Assembly: GCA_025454405.1 (NCBI GenBank) | Contig: JALOON010000049.1 | Span: 145,958-209,957 of the forward strand | Source of the DNA: Oscillatoriaceae cyanobacterium Prado104 | GTDB lineage: Bacteria; Cyanobacteriota; Cyanobacteriia; Cyanobacteriales; Microcoleaceae | DNA length: 64,000 bases | Direction: 5' to 3' | Shown: positions 1 through 9,423 of the stretch, one piece after another | Layout of the letters: every line of letters starts with the position of its first letter | Numbering within the stretch: the stretch's first letter is position 1 | Translations under genes and position numbers: made by a program | The notes under the pieces: model-generated | Database searches by the model: none | What the model was told of the DNA's origin: nothing | The model's input: only the letters and a program-made list of their open reading frames with translations

Positions 1-316
1 CGTTTAATCCGATCGGCGAACCCGCCCCTACAGGATCCCTACAGGATTGTCGATCGCGCTGCAATATCTCAGTTGAATGAAAATTTTTGCAGTTTTACTC
101 CCCAGCATCAACCCGTCAAAAAACACAGTTTTCTCCTGCAAGTCTTGCAGAAAATTCCCAGGAGATTCTAACTGGTTTTTGAGGTTGACTTTTAGCTCCC
201 TTACCTGTAGTAGCATAGCTGGCTGGCGATTCCTTTTTAGTCCGAAGTTATTAAAATTAAGAAGTTGTTAAAAAATGTTGCGATCTTGTTATCGAGAGCG
301 AGTTTCCCGCTCGAAC
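1..316. other. Intergenic, no gene recognised
   Basis: No reading frame here resembles a known protein and no RNA gene was seen. It lies downstream of the minus-strand histidine kinase gene that ends at 317. A short duplicated motif (CTACAGGAT twice near 28-45) is the only structure noticed. Confidence 0.5.
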
Positions 317-2941
317 CTAATCTCCGCTGTTTGATTCCTCTGACTCGGCAATTAAATTGAGAATTGCCTGATAATCAAAATTATCGAGATGGCCCTGAAG
401 CAGTCGGGCAAATTCCGGAAAATCCGATCGAATTTCCTCTATTGTTGCAACAATTAGATCGAGATCGGCGCGGCGAAGGACCTGTCTCATATTACCGATC
501 CATTCAGCAGGCATTTTGGGCACAGCAGCGAAAGAGGTACTGGAGGTGGAATCAGAGATCGAGCTGCGATCGGCCCTCGAACTAGAGCTAATTAAGTCAG
601 AATAAATATAGTTCACCTCCAAATGTTTTTGCAACATATCAAATATATCTGTTTTGCGGAAAGGTTTTCTGATAAAGTCGTCACAACCGACCAACAAAGC
701 AAAAGACCGTCTTTCTTCAAGTGTACTAGCTGTCAAAGCAATAATCTTCGGAATTGGGAACTCAGGATTGGGAAAATCCGTCTGGCCGCTTGCTTGTCTG
801 TCTTCCTCTGTTTGCTGGATTTTAGCTCTAATTTCGATTGTCGCTTCGTAGCCGTCCATCACCGGCATTCGCAAATCCATTAAAATTAAATGCGGCTGCC
901 AAATTTCCCAGATTTCTACTGCTTCTGTGCCGTTACTGGCTTCTCGCATCTCAAAACCCAAGGGAGAAAGCATTTTGACTAAAAGTTGGCGGTTGTCTTC
1001 GCGATCGTCCGCAATTAAAATGCGATATGCTGGCACATCCGGTGCCAGTTCGATAACTTCGCGTTCGATATTTGGGGTGGCAATCGTCGCAGAATCAACC
1101 ACCTTAACGGCAATCTCAAATCTAAAAGTCGTTCCGCGTTCTAGTTCGCTTTCTACCGCAATATCTCCTCCCATTAACCTAACAAATTGACGGGCGATCG
1201 TCAATCCCAAACCCGTACCTTGTTGGGCTTTTTTCCCGGATTCTGTTTGCACGAATGCTTGAAAAAGATTCTCCTGTTCTTCTGGCGCAATGCCAACGCC
1301 TGTATCTTCTATTTCAAATTCTAGAAATAAGGAGCCATCAATATTTAAATTCCCGGCGGCGGCCGGTGCTTCGCACTCAAGCTGACGGCTAATTAGGACA
1401 TTTTCTGCATCATTGCTGGCTGCTATCTCGGAAGTTGTCAAATTGTCTGGGGGATTGGCAGTTTCTGTTTCCTCCTCCGTTCCTTGGGTGGTATTCCCGA
1501 TCGCCTCAGTTGCATAACGGCTAGTGTCTTTGGTTCTAACTCTGACAAATACCCCGCCGATTTGCGTAAATTTCAGCGCGTTACCGAGCAGATTGATCAG
1601 CACTTGACGCAGTTTAATTTCATCGGTACGCACGTACTGCGGCAGATCCGTACTGCGCTGGAAAAATAATTCTAATTCTTGCCTTTTAGCGCGCAATTGA
1701 AACATATTTTGCAAGTCGTCAAGCAAGCGATACAGGTCGAAGTTGCTGGGAAACAATCCCATCCGCCCCGCTTCAATTTTTGCTAAGTCTAAAACTTGAT
1801 TGATTAAAGTCAGCAATAGTTCGCCACTGCGGTGAATAATTCGGAGATTTTCTCGGTCTTCTACTGTCAGATTCGGGCTGGGTTCGATGATTTGGGCAAA
1901 GCCGAGTATGGCGTTGAGGGGAGTGCGCAACTCGTGGCTCATGTTCGCCAAAAACGTGCTTTTTGCTCTGTTTGCTGATTCGGCGGCTGAGACGGCTTGT
2001 TGCAGTTGTTCGGTGCGTTCGGCAATTTCAGCTTCTAAGGTGCGCTGGTAATTGGCGAGGAATCTTTCTAATTCTTTGCGCTGGCTGATATCTTGAATAA
2101 CTGCGATCGCGTAAGCAACATTGCCGCTGTTGTCAAAAATCGGTCTGGTGCTAATTTCTAGGGTTACTACCAACCCGTATTGGCTGATTTCTACTTCATT
2201 AACCTTGGCAGCTTCCCCTTGCAGCGCCTGAAAAATGGGAAAATTTTCGGGAAAATATAGCTGGTCTTTTTCACTATTATAAAATTGAGAATTGGCAATT
2301 AATTGTTCCACATTGCTTGCCATACTGGTGTCTACCAGCGCAGTATCTGTAATCAGCATCTGCTCCGCTGCATGATTGATATAGGCGATCGAGCCGTCGG
2401 GATTGTAAACAGATACTCCCACGGGCAAAGCTGCTAAAAATTGCTGCAACCTGCTTTCCTTGGCTGCCAATTCCTCGTAGGCGATCCTTAATTTCTCGTT
2501 AGCTTCTCGTCCTTTAATCACTTCATCCGCTAACTTGCGATCTTGCAAGTAACTGTGTACTGCTTCCACTACAGTTAATTTCAAATCTTCGGTGTGCCAA
2601 GGTTTGGGGATGTAGCGGTACAGCTTCGCATACTGGATCGCGTGGCCGACAGCATCTAAATTTGCTTGGCCCGTCAGCATAATTTTCAGCGTATTGGGCG
2701 ATCGTTCGTGAATGATGCGGAGCAGTTCGTCTCCTTTGATATCCGGCATGATATAATCGGAAACTACTAGAGCTATTTCGTGTTCCTCTGCCTGCAAATC
2801 TGCCACCAATTCTAAAGCATCTTCGCCCCCTTCAGCAGTTTCGATGATGCACCGATCGCCCACTGCTTTTCTCAATTCGATCTTTAAGCTGTCTAAAACG
2901 TCAGGTTCGTCATCAATACAAACAATCACAGGTTTTTTCAT
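317..2941 (-). CDS. Hybrid sensor histidine kinase: REC-PAS-HisKA-HATPase-REC
   Basis: This is a cytoplasmic multi-step phosphorelay kinase of about 874 residues with no membrane segment. From the chosen ATG (MKKPVIV...), an N-terminal receiver domain spans about 1-130 (phospho-acceptor D62, LTGQA and KPW motifs). A PAS domain follows at about 170-290, then HisKA with the SHELRTPLN box (H336), the HATPase domain with its G-box near 580, and a second receiver at about 640-780 (D689). The C-terminal tail of about 65 residues resembles the tail of the 1.3-kb-longer kinase nearby but has no HPt histidine. The ATG overlaps the stop of the upstream receiver gene as ATGA, which supports this start over a TTG at 2992. 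About 60 low-complexity residues interrupt the HATPase domain and about 24 interrupt the second receiver. The signal sensed is unknown. Confidence 0.93.
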   Translation of the reverse strand: MKKPVIVCIDDEPDVLDSLKIELRKAVGDRCIIETAEGGEDALELVADLQAEEHEIALVVSDYIMPDIKGDELLRIIHERSPNTLKIMLTGQANLDAVGHAIQYAKLYRYIPKPWHTEDLKLTVVEAVHSYLQDRKLADEVIKGREANEKLRIAYEELAAKESRLQQFLAALPVGVSVYNPDGSIAYINHAAEQMLITDTALVDTSMASNVEQLIANSQFYNSEKDQLYFPENFPIFQALQGEAAKVNEVEISQYGLVVTLEISTRPIFDNSGNVAYAIAVIQDISQRKELERFLANYQRTLEAEIAERTEQLQQAVSAAESANRAKSTFLANMSHELRTPLNAILGFAQIIEPSPNLTVEDRENLRIIHRSGELLLTLINQVLDLAKIEAGRMGLFPSNFDLYRLLDDLQNMFQLRAKRQELELFFQRSTDLPQYVRTDEIKLRQVLINLLGNALKFTQIGGVFVRVRTKDTSRYATEAIGNTTQGTEEETETANPPDNLTTSEIAASNDAENVLISRQLECEAPAAAGNLNIDGSLFLEFEIEDTGVGIAPEEQENLFQAFVQTESGKKAQQGTGLGLTIARQFVRLMGGDIAVESELERGTTFRFEIAVKVVDSATIATPNIEREVIELAPDVPAYRILIADDREDNRQLLVKMLSPLGFEMREASNGTEAVEIWEIWQPHLILMDLRMPVMDGYEATIEIRAKIQQTEEDRQASGQTDFPNPEFPIPKIIALTASTLEERRSFALLVGCDDFIRKPFRKTDIFDMLQKHLEVNYIYSDLISSSSRADRSSISDSTSSTSFAAVPKMPAEWIGNMRQVLRRADLDLIVATIEEIRSDFPEFARLLQGHLDNFDYQAILNLIAESEESNSGD

Positions 2942-3330
2942 AACTTCGCAATCCCGGATCGGATCGTCTCGATTAATTCTTTGCTCTTCCAAGGTTTGTA
3001 GAGGCAGCAGTATAAATCGGCGCTTTTTACTGCCCGTTTTACTGCTGCTGCGTCCGCCTGTCCGGTCAACATAACTTTAACAACCTTAGGATGTTTTTGG
3101 TGAATTTTAATTAAAAGTTCATCTCCTTTAATTCCCGGCATCAGCCAATCCGAAACAACTACGATCACTTGCTCTTTTTCTTGGAAATCTTCAATTAACT
3201 CTAACGCTTCATCGCCACTTTCCGCTAATTCGTAAAAATACTTATCTTTAAATTCTTGTTTGAGCTGCATCTTAAGAGTATTCAAGACATCCGGTTCATC
3301 ATCAACGCAAAGAATTACAGGCTTATTCAT
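2938..3330 (-). CDS. Single-domain response regulator (KPW-type receiver)
   Basis: This 130-residue protein is almost entirely one receiver domain. It has the acidic pocket (VDDEPD), the phospho-Asp in VVSDWLMP, the conserved Thr in MLTGQA, and a Lys in the YKPW motif. It has no output domain, so it probably acts as a phosphate shuttle or as a partner of the neighbouring kinases; that role is inferred. It is clearly paralogous to the N-terminal receiver of the downstream kinase, sharing the KPVI-C-DDEPDVL opening and the GDELL-IH helix. Its TGA stop overlaps the next gene's ATG by 4 bases, which implies translational coupling. The ATG is preceded by an AAAGAGGAGAAAA-type Shine-Dalgarno stretch. 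Confidence 0.92.
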   Translation of the reverse strand: MNKPVILCVDDEPDVLNTLKMQLKQEFKDKYFYELAESGDEALELIEDFQEKEQVIVVVSDWLMPGIKGDELLIKIHQKHPKVVKVMLTGQADAAAVKRAVKSADLYCCLYKPWKSKELIETIRSGIAKL

Positions 3331-3458
3331 TTTTCTCCTCTTTGTTTAATTTAACTGTGTCGGGCGCAGCATTCAAGATGTTCGCAAAAATCAGATCTTC
3401 ACGTTTAATTTCAGCGAACTCTCCAAATTCTTTGGTATTAATCCATTCAGCCTATGCG

Positions 3459-3578
3459 ATACCAAATCCGGTTGGGCTACCCCCTTGTCGGTCGATCGCC
3501 AATTTCTCCCTGCCCTCACTCTCCCCCTTTCCCCTTCTCCCTATCGGTAAATAGGGATTTTTAACTCGGATTTGGTAT
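3459..3578. repeat. Inverted-repeat-bounded intergenic element
   Basis: The 12-mer ATACCAAATCCG at 3459-3470 is matched by its exact reverse complement at 3567-3578. They bound about 120 bases of non-coding DNA between the two phosphorelay pairs (gap 3331-3652). It is MITE-like in shape, but no target duplication was established. Confidence 0.45.
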
Positions 3579-3652
3579 GAGATGGTGCGGGGTTAAGGTC
3601 GATCGCACTCGGTTTTTGGTGCAGGTACAAACATACCTCTTCCCACCGTATT

Positions 3653-5077
3653 TTAGTTGATGGGCAGCGAGACTGTAAACGCCGTCTCCCCCGGTACTGA
3701 CTCTACCGAAATAGTTCCTTCATGCTTGTCAATAATTTTTTTGACAATATCCAATCCCAAACCGCTACCTTCTCCGGCAGCTTTAGTAGTAAAAAATGGC
3801 TGAAATATTTTGGGCATAACTTCAGGGGTGATGCCTTTACCGCTATCAGTCAATTTGATAAATACACTCGCATCTTTTTTGTAAGTTTCGATCGTTAAAG
3901 TTCCTTTGTAATCCATTGCTTGCAGGGCGTTGTGAATCAGATTTGTCCAAACTTGATTCAAGTCATCTGGGTAGCAAACTACCTGGGGCAGATTGCTATA
4001 TTTTCTCACTACTTCTATGCCGTGTTTCAGTTGATTTTGGTAAAGCGTTAAAACCGTTTCAATGCCATCGTACAAGTTTGCCTCAACTTTTTCTTGAGCG
4101 CTATCGAAATGAGCGTAGGTTTTGAGGGCAAATACTACTTTCCCTGATTTGGCTGTGGCTCTTTGAATTAAAGCGATACTTTTTTTGAAGCTAGCAAACT
4201 CGTAAGCAGTATTTAAAACTAATGCCCAACTGGGCGATTTAAAAAATGGCAGCAATTCTTCAAGATTATCGTAGATTTCCATATCTACCAAGGTATCGGC
4301 AATTTCGTCCGCATTTTCTACTGCGCTTGCTGACAAATAACTAATTAACTGCTGCTTTAACTTGCGCTTTTCTTTGCTGGTCAGTACATTATCTTGTTCT
4401 GTCGATCGGTTCAATAAAGTTAAAAAATAATTTCGATCGTCCGCACTGAGTTTTTGAAAGAATTGAGGTAAATTGCTGACATTGACATCCCAAAAAGTAG
4501 CGATATTATCAATAGACGAACCGATAATGCCGAGCGGAGTATTAATTTCGTGGGCGATCCCAGCGATCAGTTGCCCCAGGGCTGCCATTTTTTCCGATTG
4601 AATTAAGTGTTCTTGAGTTGCTTGCAGTTGGTGGATAGCAGTTGCTAAATCTTGATTCTTTTCCTGCAAACTATGTTGCAGGGAGCAAATTTTTAAGTGC
4701 GTTTCAATCCGAGCTAAAACTTCTTCCACTTGAAAAGGTTTGGTGATGTAGTCTACCCCTCCAACATCAAAAGCTTTAACTTTATCCATCACGTCATTGA
4801 CAGCGCTGATAAAAATTACCGGAATGTCTTTGGTTGCTTCCGAAGCTTTGAGTTGCCGGCAAACTTCGTAGCCGTCAATTTCGGGCATCATAATATCCAG
4901 CAGCACTAAATCCGGCGGGATATTTTGAGCTGCCGAAAGCGCTAGCTTGCCGTTGGGAACCGGTCGGGCTTGATAGCCTTTTTCCGTAAGAATTCCTGCG
5001 AGCAATCGCAAGTTTTCGGGCGTGTCGTCAACAACTAAAATGTTACCATTATGCGATTTGTTTAAATTTGCGCTCAT
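3653..5077 (-). CDS. Receiver-histidine kinase (REC-coiled coil-HisKA-HATPase)
   Basis: This cytoplasmic 474-residue protein begins with a receiver domain (residues about 12-130, phospho-Asp D61, Lys in ITKPF). A short coiled coil (about 132-160) follows, then a histidine kinase core whose H-box reads IAHEINTPLG (H176). Between the H-box helix and the ATPase lies an insert of about 120 residues. The HATPase domain has its N-box (NLIHNALQAM) and G-boxes (DSGKGI, GSGLGLDIVKKI) in the last 130 residues. A receiver placed before the kinase suggests that its activity is set by phosphotransfer from another kinase. The next upstream gene is a large Cache hybrid kinase that ends only 3 bases before this ATG, so the two are probably co-transcribed and may be partners (inference). 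Confidence 0.93.
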   Translation of the reverse strand: MSANLNKSHNGNILVVDDTPENLRLLAGILTEKGYQARPVPNGKLALSAAQNIPPDLVLLDIMMPEIDGYEVCRQLKASEATKDIPVIFISAVNDVMDKVKAFDVGGVDYITKPFQVEEVLARIETHLKICSLQHSLQEKNQDLATAIHQLQATQEHLIQSEKMAALGQLIAGIAHEINTPLGIIGSSIDNIATFWDVNVSNLPQFFQKLSADDRNYFLTLLNRSTEQDNVLTSKEKRKLKQQLISYLSASAVENADEIADTLVDMEIYDNLEELLPFFKSPSWALVLNTAYEFASFKKSIALIQRATAKSGKVVFALKTYAHFDSAQEKVEANLYDGIETVLTLYQNQLKHGIEVVRKYSNLPQVVCYPDDLNQVWTNLIHNALQAMDYKGTLTIETYKKDASVFIKLTDSGKGITPEVMPKIFQPFFTTKAAGEGSGLGLDIVKKIIDKHEGTISVESVPGETAFTVSLPIN

Positions 5078-5080
5078 GTT

Positions 5081-8000
5081 TTACTTCTCCTCGCTTTTTG
5101 CAATTGCGCTCAAAATGCGGTCGTATTCAAAATTATTAATACACTCTTGAAGCGTGTCAGAAAGAGGAGGATTGACCCTGCGAATTAGTTCTATAGAAGA
5201 AGCGATCGCCTCCATATCAACGCTCAAAATTCTTTGCTTGAATTGGGCTATCCATTCGGGATCGAGACAAGAGATCGCCGCTGGTGTGAGTACATCCCGA
5301 TCCAAATCGCCCGTAGTTGGCGTCATGGCGGCTGTCGGATCTTCATAAATATAGCGCACTCCCAAATGTTTGCCCATTGCCGAAAAGATATCTTCCTCTC
5401 GGAACGGTTTGCGCATAAAATCATCGCAACCCGTCGAAAGAATCACTGCCCTTTCTTCTTCCAAAACGCTAGCAGTCAAAGCAACAATTGCCGTTGCTTG
5501 CCCTTGAGTAGTCGTTTTAATTTGTTTTGTTGCTTCGTATCCGTCCATTACGGGCATTCTCATGTCCATCCAAATTAAGTGCGGTTCCCATTCCTGAAAA
5601 ATCTCGATCGCTTCTTTACCGTTACTCGCTTCTCTCAATTCAAACCCCAGCGGATTTAGGAGTTTGACTAACAGTTGGCGGTTCAGCGGTTTGTCGTCCA
5701 CAATCAGCAACCGATAGCGGGGCTGATTCGGTTCTAGGGCAATGACGCGGCGTTTGGGTTTTTTGCTTTCAATATCGGCAGCTTCTACGAGGTGAACTTG
5801 GATGTCAAACTCAAAAGTTGTCCCTTTTCCTACCTCGCTGCTGACTGCTATTTCGCCTCCCATTAAATGTACGAATTCGCGGCTGATAATTAAACCCAAA
5901 CCAGTACCTTCTTGAGCATCTTTTCCGGTTTTTGTCTGTACGAATGCTTCAAACAGCCGATCGATTTCATCAGCAGCAATTCCCGGCCCGGTATCTTGCA
6001 CTTCAAAATGCAGCAAATAGCGAATGCTCGATCGCTCTCTGTTATGCTTTTTCCGGTTGCCAACGCCGCCCCTGACTCGCACCGAAACTCCGCCTTCTGA
6101 GGTAAACTTAATTGCATTGTTGAGCAAGTTAATTAAAACTTGACGCAATTTCACTTCATCGGTACAAATGTAGTGCGGAACTTCGGGATCTCGAACGAAC
6201 ACTAACTGCAGGTCTTTCTCCTCAGCTTTGAGAGCAAACATATCTTCTAAATCGTCTAGCAATCGGTAGAAATCGAAGTTTTTCTCGTTTACCGTAGTGC
6301 GTCCGGCTTCAATTTTAGATAAATCTAAAACTTGGTTGATTAAAGTCAGCAAATGTTCGCCGCTGCGCAGGATAATCCCGACATTTTCTTGATTTTCGGC
6401 AGATAGGGTTTGACTGCGGATCGCGACTTGGGCGAAGCCGATAATCGCGTTCAAGGGCGATCGCAATTCGTGGCTCATATTGGCAAGAAATGTACTCTTG
6501 GCTTTGTTCGCTGCTTCTGCTGCTTCTTTGGCTTGCTGCATTTTGATTTCAGCTTGTTTGCTAGCAGTAATATCTTTGATAAATCCTTCATAATAGAGGA
6601 AGTTTCCAGCCGCGTCGCAGACAGCACGGCAATTTTCGGAAATCCAGATCGTGCTGCCATCTTTTTTGTAAACTTGCGATTCAAAGTTTGACAGGATGCC
6701 GTATTCGTCCATCAGCGCAATAAATTCTTCGCGACGGTGAGGGTTAACGTAAAGTTGATTGTTAAAAGCTGGCTGTGCGGCGATTAATTCTGTGGCGGAT
6801 TCGTAGCCGTAAATGTGAGCTAAAGCGGGGTTAGCACTGATGTATTTCCCATCAGCAGCAGTCTGAAAAATTCCATTTAAAGCGTGTTCGTAAATATTGC
6901 GGTATTTTTCCTCAGCTTGGCGCAGGGCGATTTCTGCTTGCCGCCGTGCGGTAATGTCGCTGGACATTGATAAAAAGCAAGGTTCTCCATCAATATTGAT
7001 GGTTTCGATCGACAGCAGCGCCGTTCTTTCCGTACCGTTTTGATTTCTAAATTGCAGCTCGTAATTGTGTATTGCCGTTTTGTTTTGCAGCATTTTAATC
7101 ATGCGATCGCGCTCTGCTAAACTCGCCCAGAAATTCAGTTCTACCGCGGTTTTGCCGATAATTTCATCGTGGCTGTAGCCGATCATCTGGCAAAAACTGT
7201 CGTTGACTTCTAGGTGACAGCCGTCGCTAATTCTCGTAATGGTAATCGCATTCGGGCTCGATCGAAAAGCTTTAGCAAACTTTTCTTCTGCCTTCGCAAG
7301 TTCGGCAGCGCGTGCGGTCACTTGCGATTCTAAATTTTGATTGTAGTCTCTTAAGAGTTTTTCGGTGGATTTGCGTTCTGTAATATTTTGAAAAGCGCAG
7401 ATTGCGTAAATAATATTTTCTTGGGCGTCGTAAATAGGAGTACCCCAAACTTGCAGGGGAATAGTTTTGCCATCTAGGCGAACTTCCATATCGTCAATAG
7501 TGATACTTTTACCCTGCAAAGCATTTAAAATTGGATCGCGTTCTGCCGGGTAAATTCCCTCAGATCCTGCTAAATAAACATGATAGGATGTGCGCAAATT
7601 TTCAGTATCTGCATCTAAAATTCCTTGACCCAAGATGTCCTCTCCCGTGGGATTGATGTAATAAGGTTTGCCAGTGGTGTCGGCGATAAAAATACCGATC
7701 GGTATGGCATTTAGAAACTGCTTGACTCGGTTTTCGCTTTCTTGCAGCGAAGTAAAGGAATGGCGCAACTGTTCTGCCATACTGTTAAAAGAATCAGTCA
7801 GTTCTCCCAATTCATCGGAACGCTCCAAAGCAATTTTTGTATCCCATTGATTCTGGGACAAAGCTTTTGCTGCGGCGTTCAACTTTAAAATCGGTCGCAC
7901 CACCCATTTAGCAGTCAAAATTCCGATAATTGCAGCCGCGATCAGCGCTGCAACTGACAGGAAAACAGTGGTGCGGGTATTGGCATCAATTTGCTCCATA

Positions 8001-9031
8001 AAGTCCGATTCAGGCACCACTACTGCAATCAGCCAATCCAAACCCCGATCGTCCTTAAATGGAGTTACCTGAATAAAATTGAGCTTGCCGTCAACTTCAA
8101 AAGCCAACTGTCGAGAACTATTAATATTAGCCAAACTGCCGTAAAATTTATCTAAATACCTTGCCGTTTCGCGAATTACGGGATTTTCGCTGTCGGCAGC
8201 TTTGATGCGCTTGGCTTCTTTACCCTGAGGCGCTAATGCTTGAGTGTTTGTTGAAGTTGCAATTAACAATCCCGATCGTTCCATGACAAAAGTCTGTCCT
8301 GTCTTGCCAATCTCGATCGTTGATAAAAATTCTTTGATTCTGGAAAACAACAAATCGCTGGCAGCTACTCCTAACAGATTGCCACTGTCATCGTAGATCG
8401 GCATCGCAGCAGTAATTGCCAAATCTCTAGTTAAAAAATCAGTATAAATTGGCGTCCAAATAGGTTTTTTAGCTGCTTTTGCCGCTACGTACCAAGGTCG
8501 AGTTCGCGGGTCGTAAACATTCTCAGATATTTGCACCATATTGACGCGGTTCCCTTGAGAATCAGCAGTAAACCGAGCTAATTTATTATCGGTAGAAGCA
8601 TCAGCAGCAGAGATCAGAATGCCATTTTTTGTGCGGATGGCTCCCGAATGTTCTCCATTCTCTTTGCCCGTATAAATGATACTGATCGAATCAAAATATT
8701 GAATTTGTTCTAGAAAATGATGTTCGAGTTTTTGCTTGTCTGCTAAGTTCAATTGCCCCAACCTTACCCCTTGAACGTTAAGGTGGTTGACAATGTGAGG
8801 AATTGACATATAATTTTGAATCTTGTCTCTGATGCGCTCGGTAATTTCTTCTCGCAACTGAGCGGCAACATCATTAACAGCTCGCTGGCCGTTTTGAAAT
8901 GACAGCCAACCTACAACTCCTACAGTGCCAACAATTTGGATTAAAAAAGGAACAACCAGCACAGTTTGTAAGGGAGCTTTGCCTAAAACTTTGGCAGCAA
9001 AGCGATTTAGCTGTAGAGAAAAAATCTTCAT
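5081..9031 (-). CDS. Transmembrane Cache-HAMP-PAS3 hybrid histidine kinase
   Basis: This large membrane sensor has about 1316 residues from the ATG at 9031; an upstream TTG at 9061 is less likely. It has a first membrane helix (about 23-44), a periplasmic double-Cache-like sensor (about 50-345, with the DPRTRPWY motif typical of dCache), and a second membrane helix (about 355-375). These are followed by HAMP (about 375-430), three PAS domains (about 435-555, 590-705 and 710-835), HisKA with SHELRSPLN (H854), HATPase, and a C-terminal receiver (MDMRMPVMDGYEA). The last 65 residues form a helical tail without an HPt histidine. Cache domains usually bind small extracellular molecules; the ligand here cannot be told. 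It is the first gene of a minus-strand phosphorelay cluster and is preceded by a heptamer tandem repeat. Confidence 0.93.
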   Translation of the reverse strand: MKIFSLQLNRFAAKVLGKAPLQTVLVVPFLIQIVGTVGVVGWLSFQNGQRAVNDVAAQLREEITERIRDKIQNYMSIPHIVNHLNVQGVRLGQLNLADKQKLEHHFLEQIQYFDSISIIYTGKENGEHSGAIRTKNGILISAADASTDNKLARFTADSQGNRVNMVQISENVYDPRTRPWYVAAKAAKKPIWTPIYTDFLTRDLAITAAMPIYDDSGNLLGVAASDLLFSRIKEFLSTIEIGKTGQTFVMERSGLLIATSTNTQALAPQGKEAKRIKAADSENPVIRETARYLDKFYGSLANINSSRQLAFEVDGKLNFIQVTPFKDDRGLDWLIAVVVPESDFMEQIDANTRTTVFLSVAALIAAAIIGILTAKWVVRPILKLNAAAKALSQNQWDTKIALERSDELGELTDSFNSMAEQLRHSFTSLQESENRVKQFLNAIPIGIFIADTTGKPYYINPTGEDILGQGILDADTENLRTSYHVYLAGSEGIYPAERDPILNALQGKSITIDDMEVRLDGKTIPLQVWGTPIYDAQENIIYAICAFQNITERKSTEKLLRDYNQNLESQVTARAAELAKAEEKFAKAFRSSPNAITITRISDGCHLEVNDSFCQMIGYSHDEIIGKTAVELNFWASLAERDRMIKMLQNKTAIHNYELQFRNQNGTERTALLSIETINIDGEPCFLSMSSDITARRQAEIALRQAEEKYRNIYEHALNGIFQTAADGKYISANPALAHIYGYESATELIAAQPAFNNQLYVNPHRREEFIALMDEYGILSNFESQVYKKDGSTIWISENCRAVCDAAGNFLYYEGFIKDITASKQAEIKMQQAKEAAEAANKAKSTFLANMSHELRSPLNAIIGFAQVAIRSQTLSAENQENVGIILRSGEHLLTLINQVLDLSKIEAGRTTVNEKNFDFYRLLDDLEDMFALKAEEKDLQLVFVRDPEVPHYICTDEVKLRQVLINLLNNAIKFTSEGGVSVRVRGGVGNRKKHNRERSSIRYLLHFEVQDTGPGIAADEIDRLFEAFVQTKTGKDAQEGTGLGLIISREFVHLMGGEIAVSSEVGKGTTFEFDIQVHLVEAADIESKKPKRRVIALEPNQPRYRLLIVDDKPLNRQLLVKLLNPLGFELREASNGKEAIEIFQEWEPHLIWMDMRMPVMDGYEATKQIKTTTQGQATAIVALTASVLEEERAVILSTGCDDFMRKPFREEDIFSAMGKHLGVRYIYEDPTAAMTPTTGDLDRDVLTPAAISCLDPEWIAQFKQRILSVDMEAIASSIELIRRVNPPLSDTLQECINNFEYDRILSAIAKSEEK

Positions 9032-9081
9032 TCTCAGAACAATCAGTAATGGGTCCAGCAAAACGCAGGGGAGTCAAACGA

Positions 9082-9109
9082 GGTAATTGGTAATTGGTAA
9101 TTGGTAATT
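9082..9109. repeat. Heptamer tandem repeat (GGTAATT)x4
   Basis: Four perfect copies of GGTAATT sit about 50 bases upstream of the Cache kinase start. This is the STRR type of repeat common in filamentous cyanobacteria. The rest of the gap 9032-9423 shows no convincing gene. Confidence 0.85.
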
Positions 9110-9423
9110 GATAATCGATCGAGATAAGTGAAAAACTGTTATCAGTGTCTTCGCGACATACGCGCCACGAATAATTGTAATAGTAGATATCTCTTTAAAT
9201 CACTATAACGTAATTTCTGCAGGCAACTTTTCCGCAACTGTTAGTACAAATAATTCCTTCGATCGCCCTGTCGATCGCTGCTGCGAACTCGTCTATTTTA
9301 CCCTCTACGGTTGAGTTTGTCGCGATGCAAACGTGGGTTGGCAGCAACGCTGCCAATCGAGTATTGTAGCACGTATTTTTTGAAACAAGCCGGAGCAACC
9401 GCACGATCGCCCCCAAGCTGCAT

